Shown: positions 7,913 through 14,310 of the stretch, piece after piece
Layout of the letters: each line of letters begins with the position of its first letter
How positions within the stretch are numbered: the stretch's first letter is position 1
Assembly: GCF_004339575.1 (NCBI RefSeq)
Contig: NZ_SMFV01000005.1
Coordinates: forward strand, 62,001-126,000
Origin: Phorcysia thermohydrogeniphila
GTDB lineage: Bacteria > Aquificota > Aquificia > Desulfurobacteriales > Desulfurobacteriaceae
Direction: 5' to 3'
DNA length: 64,000 nt
Translations under genes and position numbers: made by a program
The notes under the pieces: generated by a model
Seen by the model: the letters and a program-made list of their open reading frames with translations, nothing else
Database searches by the model: none
Told to the model about the DNA's origin: nothing

Positions 7913-8515
7913 CTAACTTTTAAGTTTGTCCTCAGGAATAACCACCTTACAGGCTCCTCTTAGGTCTCCTGCCTTAAAGTTGAGAGCTCTGTCTTTTGGG
8001 TATTTCTTCCTTATAACCTCAAGAATTTCCTTGTCCATATTTTCAGGGTTTCCGTGACACTTAAGGCAGAATGGAGCTACCTTAAGCGGTTTGTAGTAAA
8101 CGTAGTAAATCTTACCTCCCTTTTTTATCGCAGTTACGTAGTAGGGTGGAAGGTTACCTTCCTTTAACTTCTCCTCAAAGAACCTTAGAACTTTTTCATC
8201 AAGCTTATCCGGTTTGTGCTTGGGATTCCTATACTTAATGGCAACCCTTGTTACTTTTATACCGTTTAGCTCAGAGTTAACTTCTTCCTCTATTTTACTT
8301 GCCCTCTCGGCGCAAAAACTTACTGCCCCTGCAAGTCCTCCCTCGCTTATGGCCGTCTTAAAGTTTTTCATCAGCTCTCCTCTTAGCTTTGCCATTGCCT
8401 CTTGTGCTACCGTTTTTACTTGATTGACCTTTTCTGGGGAAACCTCAACCGTCTCCTCGTGAATGCACGAAGAAAAGAGGAGTGTAAAAGCGATAACTAC
8501 TGCTCTTTTCATCAT
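7913..8515 (-). CDS. Heme-binding DUF3365 (Tll0287-like) lipoprotein
   Basis: Reading from the ATG pair at 8515/8512 gives (M)MKRAVVIAFTLLFSSC, a lipoprotein signal with the cleavage cysteine in FSSC, so the protein is probably anchored on the outer face of a membrane. A DUF3365/Tll0287-like sensor domain follows. It contains one c-type heme motif, CLKCH, preceded by YYVYYKPLKVAPF. Family members are redox or ligand sensors or small electron carriers. The ATG pair is preferred over an upstream codon at 8545 because GAGGAGGG lies just before it and the signal peptide starts there. Its start overlaps the end of the RlmN-like gene. Confidence 0.8.
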   Translation of the reverse strand: MMKRAVVIAFTLLFSSCIHEETVEVSPEKVNQVKTVAQEAMAKLRGELMKNFKTAISEGGLAGAVSFCAERASKIEEEVNSELNGIKVTRVAIKYRNPKHKPDKLDEKVLRFFEEKLKEGNLPPYYVTAIKKGGKIYYVYYKPLKVAPFCLKCHGNPENMDKEILEVIRKKYPKDRALNFKAGDLRGACKVVIPEDKLKS

Positions 8516-9315
8516 ACCCTCCTCGCAATCGTTAGAGTTCCGCACCCACCCAGTTTATCGGTTCGGAATCTATTACTTAGAGTTACCCTTACGCCAAAGC
8601 TCCTTAAAAAGAGGAAGGTCCTTTCGTACTCCTCCTTCGTTACAGCTTTAAGGCTTTTTCCCTCTACTTCGTTGTACATCATGAGCATAACTGTAAACCT
8701 GTGTTTAAGGGCAGTTTCAGCGAGTAGCTTTAGGTTTTCTCTGTCGTCGTTTAGGTCCTTTATAAGAAGGTATCCGAGCTGAAACTTTTTTCTGCGGGAA
8801 GAGGAGGAGGTTGAAAGGTGTTCTTCAATGGCGTTGAGGAGCTCCTCTAATTTTTCTATCTTCTTAAAGATTTTCTTTCTCGTTTCCTCTTTAATTCCGT
8901 GTACCGATAGGGTTAACCCGTTATGGTTAAGTCTGATGAGCTCCTTAAAACCTTCAATCGGGTACCCTGTAGTGCTTATCGTTACCTTTAGGCCTCTTTC
9001 CCTAAAGTAGTTGACTGCCCTCGCAACGTTCTCAACGTTTAACGCCGGCTCACCTATACCGGCAATGGCAATTCCCTTGATGGGTAGTTTCTCTTTAAGT
9101 AGCTCGTACTGGGCAACGATCTCTTCAAAGGATAGGTTTCTAAAGAAGCCCTTACTTCCGGAGGCGCAGAAAGCACAACCGATGGGACACCCAACCTGTG
9201 TAGAAATACAGAGCCTCTCTCCCTTGTAGAAAACTGACTCTACCCTATAACCGTCAGAAGTTTCGTATATGAAGAGCCTATTCAGAGGACTCCTCAGCTC
9301 CTTGACTATTCTCAT
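8512..9315 (-). CDS. Short RlmN/Cfr-family radical SAM methyltransferase lacking the N-terminal domain
   Basis: The 267-residue protein aligns with the RlmN radical SAM core: LCISTQVGCPIGCAFC holds the methyl-carrying cysteine equivalent (C36) and the cluster cysteines (C43, C47, C50), IAGIGEPALN resembles the SAM-binding GMGEP segment, and GGCGTL near the end supplies the second catalytic cysteine (C258). Both RlmN catalytic cysteines are therefore kept. What is missing is the roughly 90-residue N-terminal RNA-recognition domain of true RlmN (about 350 residues). It may still methylate an adenine C2 or C8 in RNA, but the substrate cannot be stated. It overlaps ricT by 38 bases. Confidence 0.85.
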   Translation of the reverse strand: MRIVKELRSPLNRLFIYETSDGYRVESVFYKGERLCISTQVGCPIGCAFCASGSKGFFRNLSFEEIVAQYELLKEKLPIKGIAIAGIGEPALNVENVARAVNYFRERGLKVTISTTGYPIEGFKELIRLNHNGLTLSVHGIKEETRKKIFKKIEKLEELLNAIEEHLSTSSSSRRKKFQLGYLLIKDLNDDRENLKLLAETALKHRFTVMLMMYNEVEGKSLKAVTKEEYERTFLFLRSFGVRVTLSNRFRTDKLGGCGTLTIARRV

Positions 9316-10201
9316 TTCCTATTACTCCCGCTCTCGTAAAACACTTAAACCTGTCGTCCTGTTTTTCTTTTAACTTTTCAATATATTCGTTCCACTGCTC
9401 TTCTGTTAGGAAAAGCCTGATGGGGAAATGTTTTTTCCTTCCGTCTTCAAGCTCTACGGTCATTATCTCTAAGGGAACGTTTATATCGGCAACTTTACCC
9501 TTTCCTTCTGGCGTTTCAACAGTTTCACCAATTTCAGGGAGAAACTGCCTTACGTAGTAGTTGGCCTCCTCAAACTTGAGGCAACACATGAGCCTTCCGC
9601 AGGCACCGGAGAGCTTTGCAGGGTTGGGAGGGAGTCCTTGGAGCCTTGCAAGGTTTAGTGATACTGAGTCAAAACACTCAAGGAAGTCCTTACAGCAGCA
9701 GACTCTACCGCACATTCCAACAGCACCGAGCATTTTAACTTCATCCCGAACGCCTATCTGGCGGAGTTCTATCCTTGTCCTAAAGTGGGCAGCAAGGTCC
9801 CTCACCAATTGCCTGAAGTCAACCCTTGACTCTGCGGTAAAGTAGAAGACTATCCGCTCTTTGTTGAGCGTTGCGTAGGCCCTTATTAGTTTCATAGGAA
9901 GCTGATGTTTTTCAACTTTTTCCTTGCAGACTTCAAGGGCATCCACTGCAAACAGCTCGTTTTCTGTAGCCCTGTTTATATCTTCTTCTGTGGCTAACCT
10001 TATTACTTTATAGAGTGAGTTTTTATCTATGTTGAACTTCCTGAGGGCTTCTTCGTCAAAGGGGTAAGAGTTTAGAACCTTAACAACCTCTTCACCCCTG
10101 TCAGTTTTCACAACTACTCTCTGTCCGTAGGTGAACCTTTCTGAAGAGGTTGCAAGTCCGGTTTTTTCTGTGTCTGGGTACTTAAACTTTACTATCAGCA
10201 T
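9278..10201 (-). CDS. ricT: PSP1-domain protein, RicT (YaaT)-like
   Basis: The 307-residue protein has the PSP1 C-terminal domain with the cysteine signature GMCGRVCCCKDFLECF and GACGRLMCCLKFE (about residues 160-215), the residues that bind [4Fe-4S] clusters in the Bacillus RicT-RicA-RicF (Y-) complex, which modulates RNase Y-dependent RNA processing. Vicinity to tmk and holB matches the conserved yaaT neighbourhood. RicA and RicF partners are not seen. It is the first gene of the minus-strand run. Confidence 0.85.
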   Translation of the reverse strand: MLIVKFKYPDTEKTGLATSSERFTYGQRVVVKTDRGEEVVKVLNSYPFDEEALRKFNIDKNSLYKVIRLATEEDINRATENELFAVDALEVCKEKVEKHQLPMKLIRAYATLNKERIVFYFTAESRVDFRQLVRDLAAHFRTRIELRQIGVRDEVKMLGAVGMCGRVCCCKDFLECFDSVSLNLARLQGLPPNPAKLSGACGRLMCCLKFEEANYYVRQFLPEIGETVETPEGKGKVADINVPLEIMTVELEDGRKKHFPIRLFLTEEQWNEYIEKLKEKQDDRFKCFTRAGVIGNENSQGAEESSE

Positions 10202-10357
10202 CCTGTCTCCCTGTTTTGAAGCTTTTCCTACATGGTCAAGTATAGGATAAAACTGCAGGAGAACAACTTGCTCTTTTTGATGGAATCAGTATAAGAATAC
10301 AATGAATAAGGAATGTTTTATATACGTACGACCAGATTATTTGACTAAGATAAATGT
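10202..10357. other. Divergent intergenic region between ricT and hao
   Basis: The ricT-to-hao gap (10202-10426) is AT-rich and holds the hao promoter at its right end. At 10341-10354 TTGACTAAGATAAA has a full left half-site of the 480-495 palindrome (TTGAC) but only 3 of 5 matches on the right, about 45 bases before the predicted start point. It is a weak operator candidate only. No RNA gene or ORF is evident. Confidence 0.4.
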
Positions 10358-10385
10358 TTGACACCTTGAAATTTGTGTGTATAAT
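10358..10385 (+). promoter_or_regulatory. Consensus sigma-70-type promoter of hao
   Basis: TTGACA (10358-10363) and TATAAT (10380-10385) are both perfect hexamers with a 16-base spacer, 42 bases before the hao start codon. Such a match suggests strong transcription, in keeping with a highly expressed respiratory enzyme. Confidence 0.8.
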
Positions 10386-10426
10386 TTTTCACCAGAGGAG
10401 ATTAAAACTATCAAAGGAGGGACAGC

Positions 10427-11803
10427 ATGAAGGGGAAGCTCAGCAAGCTCCGCACAGGGCTGCTGGCGGTAACCTTTGCTGCTGCAGCAGTAATTGGTCT
10501 TAATACTACCGACGCCAGCGCAGCCCTAAGGAAAATCTCACCTCAGACTCAGGCATGCCTTGGGTGTCACAAGAGCATGAACCCAGCTCTTGTTCAGCAG
10601 TGGGGAGTCAGCAGACACGCTGAATCAGGTGTTGGTTGCTACGAGTGTCATATGGCAAACAAGAACGACAAAGACGCCTTCCAGCACTTTGGCTTCACCA
10701 TTTCCACGATTGTATCCCCACTTGACTGTGGAAAGTGTCACCCCAAAGAGGCTAAGGAAGTTACAGAATCCCACCATGCCAAGGCTGCTCAGTTCGTAGG
10801 TTCTCTTGACAACGTTCTCGGTAGGATAGTAGAGGGAGAGGCCCTCTTTAACCTCGGATGTGCTCAGTGTCACGGAAGGGTCATACCTGTTAAGAACGGC
10901 CTTCCAATTATGGGTCCATGGCCTAACGAAGGTATCGGAAGGGTTAACCCAGACGGTTCTAAAGGAAACTGTGCTGCATGTCACTTCAGGCACAGCTTCA
11001 GCCTGAAGCAGGTTCGTAAGCCTGACATGTGTGGTAAGTGTCACCAAGGACCTGACCATCCACAGATTGAGATTTGGGAGCTCTCCAAGCACGGTATTGC
11101 TTACAAGTCCCACGAGTCTGAAATTGAGCAGACCCTTGACAGGGCTAAGTGGGTTCTTGGAGAGGACTACTATCAGGCTCCAAACTGTGTAACCTGTCAC
11201 ATGGGTGCTTCTGTAACTGGTGCTAAGGCAACCCACGACGTAGGTGCAAGGCTCTCTTGGACTTTAAGACCACCAATCTCCAAGCACAAGCCTAACTGGG
11301 AAGCTAAGCGTGCTGAAATGAAGAAGGTCTGCCAAGCTTGCCACCAGAAAGTATGGGTAGACGCCTTCTACTACCAGTTTGACAACCTCGTTAAGCTCTA
11401 CAACGAGAAGTTCGCTATTCCTGCTAACAAGATTATGAAGTTCCTCAAGAGCAGGAAACTCATTGACCCAACACCGTTTAACGAGAGGATTGAGTGGACC
11501 TACTTCTACCTCTGGCACCATGAGGGTCGTAGGGCACGTCACGGTGCTTCTATGATGGCTCCTGACTGGACTCACTGGCACGGTCTCTATGAAGTTGCCG
11601 AAAGGTTCTACTTTGAGCTTATCCCAGAGGCCGATAAGATTGTAGCTGAGAAGGGCTCAAGGGCTGACAAGAGGGCTTGGAAGAAGTTCAAGGAAGAGCT
11701 CTTCAGCAGGCCTGAGCACAAGTGGTTCAAGGGTATGCCTAAGTCTGAGCTCAGGAAGATTGCTGAGTTCTACATGAAGCGTTACGGACAGACTGCTCAG
11801 TAA
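10427..11803 (+). CDS. hao: Octaheme cytochrome c of the hydroxylamine oxidoreductase family (reductive, epsilon-Hao-like)
   Basis: The 458-residue protein has a Sec signal peptide cut after DASA (about 32) and exactly eight CxxCH motifs, at 44, 70, 100, 144, 181, 201, 253 and 301. The C-terminal part has the HAO-family block LWHHEGRRARHGASMMAPDWTHWHG. Octaheme Hao proteins of nitrate ammonifiers lacking NrfA are thought to reduce nitrite, or hydroxylamine, in the periplasm. The nearby napCMADGH genes and absence of nrfA here support that role. A Trp (W380) stands in the PD-x-x-x-WHG segment where I expect the cross-linking Tyr of oxidising HAO; this assignment needs an alignment. Preceded by AAGGAGGG and a consensus promoter; followed by its own terminator. 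Confidence 0.93.
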   Translation: MKGKLSKLRTGLLAVTFAAAAVIGLNTTDASAALRKISPQTQACLGCHKSMNPALVQQWGVSRHAESGVGCYECHMANKNDKDAFQHFGFTISTIVSPLDCGKCHPKEAKEVTESHHAKAAQFVGSLDNVLGRIVEGEALFNLGCAQCHGRVIPVKNGLPIMGPWPNEGIGRVNPDGSKGNCAACHFRHSFSLKQVRKPDMCGKCHQGPDHPQIEIWELSKHGIAYKSHESEIEQTLDRAKWVLGEDYYQAPNCVTCHMGASVTGAKATHDVGARLSWTLRPPISKHKPNWEAKRAEMKKVCQACHQKVWVDAFYYQFDNLVKLYNEKFAIPANKIMKFLKSRKLIDPTPFNERIEWTYFYLWHHEGRRARHGASMMAPDWTHWHGLYEVAERFYFELIPEADKIVAEKGSRADKRAWKKFKEELFSRPEHKWFKGMPKSELRKIAEFYMKRYGQTAQ

Positions 11804-11820
11804 TCCTTTACAGAAGAAAC

Positions 11821-11861
11821 GGGGACGGGGGAAGTACTCCCTCGTCCCCTTAACTATTTTT
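11821..11861 (+). terminator. Intrinsic terminator after hao
   Basis: A 12-bp stem with one G-U pair (11821-11832 with 11838-11849), a five-base loop and a T-rich tail (TTAACTATTTTT) follow the hao stop by 17 bases. It lies between hao and the rest of the cluster, so distal genes need read-through or another promoter. Confidence 0.85.
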
Positions 11862-11874
11862 GGGAGGTTGGAAA

Positions 11875-12735
11875 GTGAAAAAGTTGCTTTTTTTAGTGGT
11901 TTTTACTTCTGTTCTTACCGTTAACTCTTACGGAAACGAAAAAATCAAGTGTCCGGACACTATTTTGAAAGCTCCAGTTTCTTACTTCTACTGTGTCTAT
12001 AGTGACTACCACAATCACAAGTACGATGAGGGTATAAAAAAAATAAAAAAGGCCATAGAAGATTTAACTCCCCTCTATCTTAACGATAAAAATCAAGAAG
12101 TTCCCAATGCGGTCTCAAAGGAAGGACGTTTAAAGGATTCAAAAGTTTATGAGGCCCTTTCAGACCTTCATATGCTCTTGGGGATGTTTTACTACCAGAA
12201 GGCCTTAAATATGGATAATCCTTCCGTTTCTAGGAGGTTGTACGGTAAGCTTCAGCAAAAGGGAAAAGTAAATCCATTTGCCCTTTTTGAACTTTTGGAG
12301 CTCCACGCTGAAAAGAAGGTGGCTCCCGAGTTTTTTTCCGAAGAAAAGGCAAAGAGGTATAAGGAGCTGCTCAAAGAGTTAAGCTTGAGCGAGGAAGAGT
12401 TTAACTCTCTCCTTTCTCAGATCCGAAAGGAAGTAGAAAAGGATGAGAAACTTAGATTTACGCTCATGCAGAAAGCCCTTGAGGAGCTTCAAAAGGCGAT
12501 TAAATTAAATCCTAAGAATGCAATGGCTTATTACCAGCTGGGCAACTTCTACTCAGGTTCCCTCTCTGAGAGTTCCCCATCAGGTTCTGGCTTCTCTTCA
12601 GCCGCTGAAGAGGCTTACTATAAGGCTGCTCTCCTTTTTAAAGAGAAAGGAGATAAAGAAGCTGTAAAAGAGATACTAAAGAAACTGCAGCTACTTAACC
12701 CAAAGTCTAAATATCTAAAGGAGCTGAGGTCATAA
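11875..12735 (+). CDS. Exported TPR-containing protein of unknown function in the nitrate cluster
   Basis: From GTG at 11875 the product is 286 residues with a Sec signal peptide (KKLLFLVVFTSVLTVNSYG). GGGAGGTTG ends 5 bases before this GTG; an in-frame TTG at 11860 would start before the ribosome site and is rejected. It has a two-cysteine pair early in the mature part (KCPD...YFCVY) and a TPR-like helix pair (ALEELQKAIKLNPKNAMAYY) with a Ser/Gly-rich linker near residue 215. I do not recognise the family. It abuts the following lipoprotein gene (stop then ATG). Position between hao and napC suggests an assembly or scaffold role in nitrate/nitrite reduction; this is inference. Confidence 0.75.
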   Translation: MKKLLFLVVFTSVLTVNSYGNEKIKCPDTILKAPVSYFYCVYSDYHNHKYDEGIKKIKKAIEDLTPLYLNDKNQEVPNAVSKEGRLKDSKVYEALSDLHMLLGMFYYQKALNMDNPSVSRRLYGKLQQKGKVNPFALFELLELHAEKKVAPEFFSEEKAKRYKELLKELSLSEEEFNSLLSQIRKEVEKDEKLRFTLMQKALEELQKAIKLNPKNAMAYYQLGNFYSGSLSESSPSGSGFSSAAEEAYYKAALLFKEKGDKEAVKEILKKLQLLNPKSKYLKELRS

Positions 12736-13215
12736 ATGGTGAAGAGATTTGCTTCTATGCTTCTCTTTTCCTTCCTCTTAGGCTGTGCCACCACTCCTCC
12801 TCAACCTTCCTTGCAGTCTCCATCTCCAGAATCCACTAAAAAGGTACCTTCTCAAGAGTTACCCCTTACCTACAAGGTTGACGTTAAGAAGCTGAACGAG
12901 TGTAAAAGGCACTTGATTTACGTGGACCAGTACATTACGGCCTCAGATTACGATAGTGCTCGCGATGAGCTTAAAGAGGCTGAGAAAGTTTGCTCTCCGG
13001 AGGACCCTACGTTTGTTTATCTTAAGGCAGTCTACTATGACGTTGTAGAGGAGAGGGATAAAGCATTTCAACTTTACTACAAGGCTTTGAGGCTATTTAT
13101 GAAGGATGGTGACATGGGGGGGGCTTTTAAAGCCTACTCCGGTATGTTGTCAATAAAGCCTTTCTCTCCGGAAGTAAAGAAAGTGAAAAAGTATTTTGAA
13201 GATGACGACTTTTGA
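12736..13215 (+). CDS. Lipoprotein with TPR-like helices, unknown function
   Basis: The 159-residue product begins MVKRFASMLLFSFLLGCATT, a clear lipoprotein signal with the lipidated cysteine at residue 17, followed by a Pro/Ser-rich linker. The rest is alpha-helical with a repeated pattern (ITASDYDSARDELKEAEKVC, YLKAVYYDVVEERDKAFQLYYKALRLF) resembling TPR units. The gene starts directly after the stop of the upstream TPR protein, so the two are probably made together and may interact. No named family is recognised. Confidence 0.75.
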   Translation: MVKRFASMLLFSFLLGCATTPPQPSLQSPSPESTKKVPSQELPLTYKVDVKKLNECKRHLIYVDQYITASDYDSARDELKEAEKVCSPEDPTFVYLKAVYYDVVEERDKAFQLYYKALRLFMKDGDMGGAFKAYSGMLSIKPFSPEVKKVKKYFEDDDF

Positions 13216-13281
13216 TATAGAGAGTTTTATATGTTAAACTTATGGTGCAATATAAGAAATTCCTTTTAGAGGAGGTTTGTT

Positions 13282-13824
13282 GTGAAAGAGAAGGTTAGAA
13301 ATCTCATAATAGGTGGGATAGTGGGACTTATAGTAGGTGGAGTAGCCTCCCTAATCTCAGCCCAGATGATTGAAAATACGGCTGAGCCGGAATTCTGTGG
13401 TTCCTGTCATGAGATGAAACCAATGTTTGAAGCTTGGGAAAAGGGTCCCCATGGTCCCTTAGGCAACAAGAGGGGGGCAATTAGAGCCGGTTGTGCTGAC
13501 TGTCACCTGCCTCATACGAGCGTTCTTTCCTACCTGATTAATAAGAGCAAGTTTGGGACTAACGACCTTTTTGCCCATTTCTTTAAAGGAGGCTACGCTG
13601 ATGACCTTGAACATTGGATAGAGAAAAGGAAGGAGAGGGACCATTACGTCTTTGTATCAAACTGCTATCGCTGCCATACGAACCTTCCTGACAATGTAAT
13701 GCACCAGAAGCTTGAAAAGGGAGAGATAGAAGGAAATTGCTTAACTTGTCACTGGTATGTAGGACACGGTTTTGATTTTGAAAACGAGCTTAAGAAGTTT
13801 TTCAAAGAAGAAAAAAAGGAGTAA
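13282..13824 (+). CDS. napC: NapC/NrfH-type membrane tetraheme cytochrome c (quinol dehydrogenase)
   Basis: The 180-residue protein has one N-terminal membrane anchor (about 9-28) and four CxxCH motifs at 39, 71, 128 and 153. The first is CGSCHEM, with the methionine arrangement of the NapC/NrfH family. It would take electrons from the quinol pool to periplasmic reductases. Order napC-napM-napA-napD-napG-napH is the one reported for Desulfovibrio desulfuricans. Since hao is upstream, it may serve the Hao protein too (as HaoC/CycX does in epsilonproteobacteria). Start is GTG at 13282 with AGAGGAGG upstream. Confidence 0.9.
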   Translation: MKEKVRNLIIGGIVGLIVGGVASLISAQMIENTAEPEFCGSCHEMKPMFEAWEKGPHGPLGNKRGAIRAGCADCHLPHTSVLSYLINKSKFGTNDLFAHFFKGGYADDLEHWIEKRKERDHYVFVSNCYRCHTNLPDNVMHQKLEKGEIEGNCLTCHWYVGHGFDFENELKKFFKEEKKE

Positions 13825-13868
13825 AATATAGGTGAATGTAATGAACAAACTATACGGGGAGGTGCAAA

Positions 13869-14279
13869 GTGAAAGCCAAAGTTTTTATCCTAAGTGCCGG
13901 TTTTGCGGTGATGTTGAGTTCTCTCTCATTTGCAGACCAACACCCTTTGCCACCAGATACTATTAGGAGTTTACCTCCGCAGCAACAGCAGTGTAGAGTT
14001 TGCCATCAGCAGGTTACACCTAAGGTTTACAAAGAGTGGGCTCATTCAAAACACGCCATTGCTAACGTAAGGTGTTTCCAGTGTCATGGTACATTTGAGG
14101 ACTTCCACAGGACACCTCCACTTACAAAGTGTATGGCATGTCACTACAACGAAGTTGAAACTATGCAGAAGAACAAGCCCGGTAGCGTTTGTTGGGACTG
14201 CCACAAGGAGCATATCTTTGAATTCCACGGACATGGAGTTAAGAAAATTAAGACTGCTAAGGATTTTGGGGTAAAGTAA
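13869..14279 (+). CDS. napM: NapM-like periplasmic tetraheme cytochrome c
   Basis: The 136-residue protein has a Sec signal peptide (cut near LSFA-D) and four CxxCH motifs at 42, 69, 88 and 108. Between NapC and NapA this matches NapM of the Desulfovibrio-type nap operon, which lacks the diheme NapB; no napB is seen here. It probably passes electrons from NapC to NapA, or to Hao. Start is GTG at 13869 preceded by GGGGAGGTG. Confidence 0.82.
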   Translation: MKAKVFILSAGFAVMLSSLSFADQHPLPPDTIRSLPPQQQQCRVCHQQVTPKVYKEWAHSKHAIANVRCFQCHGTFEDFHRTPPLTKCMACHYNEVETMQKNKPGSVCWDCHKEHIFEFHGHGVKKIKTAKDFGVK

Positions 14280-14310
14280 AATATTAAAAATTTGAATAAC
14301 GGAGGGTACG

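Noticed and set aside
10625-11236. 203-codon minus-strand open frame opposite hao
   Set aside because: It lies wholly antisense to an eight-heme cytochrome with strong codon bias; translation has no recognisable domain or ribosome site.
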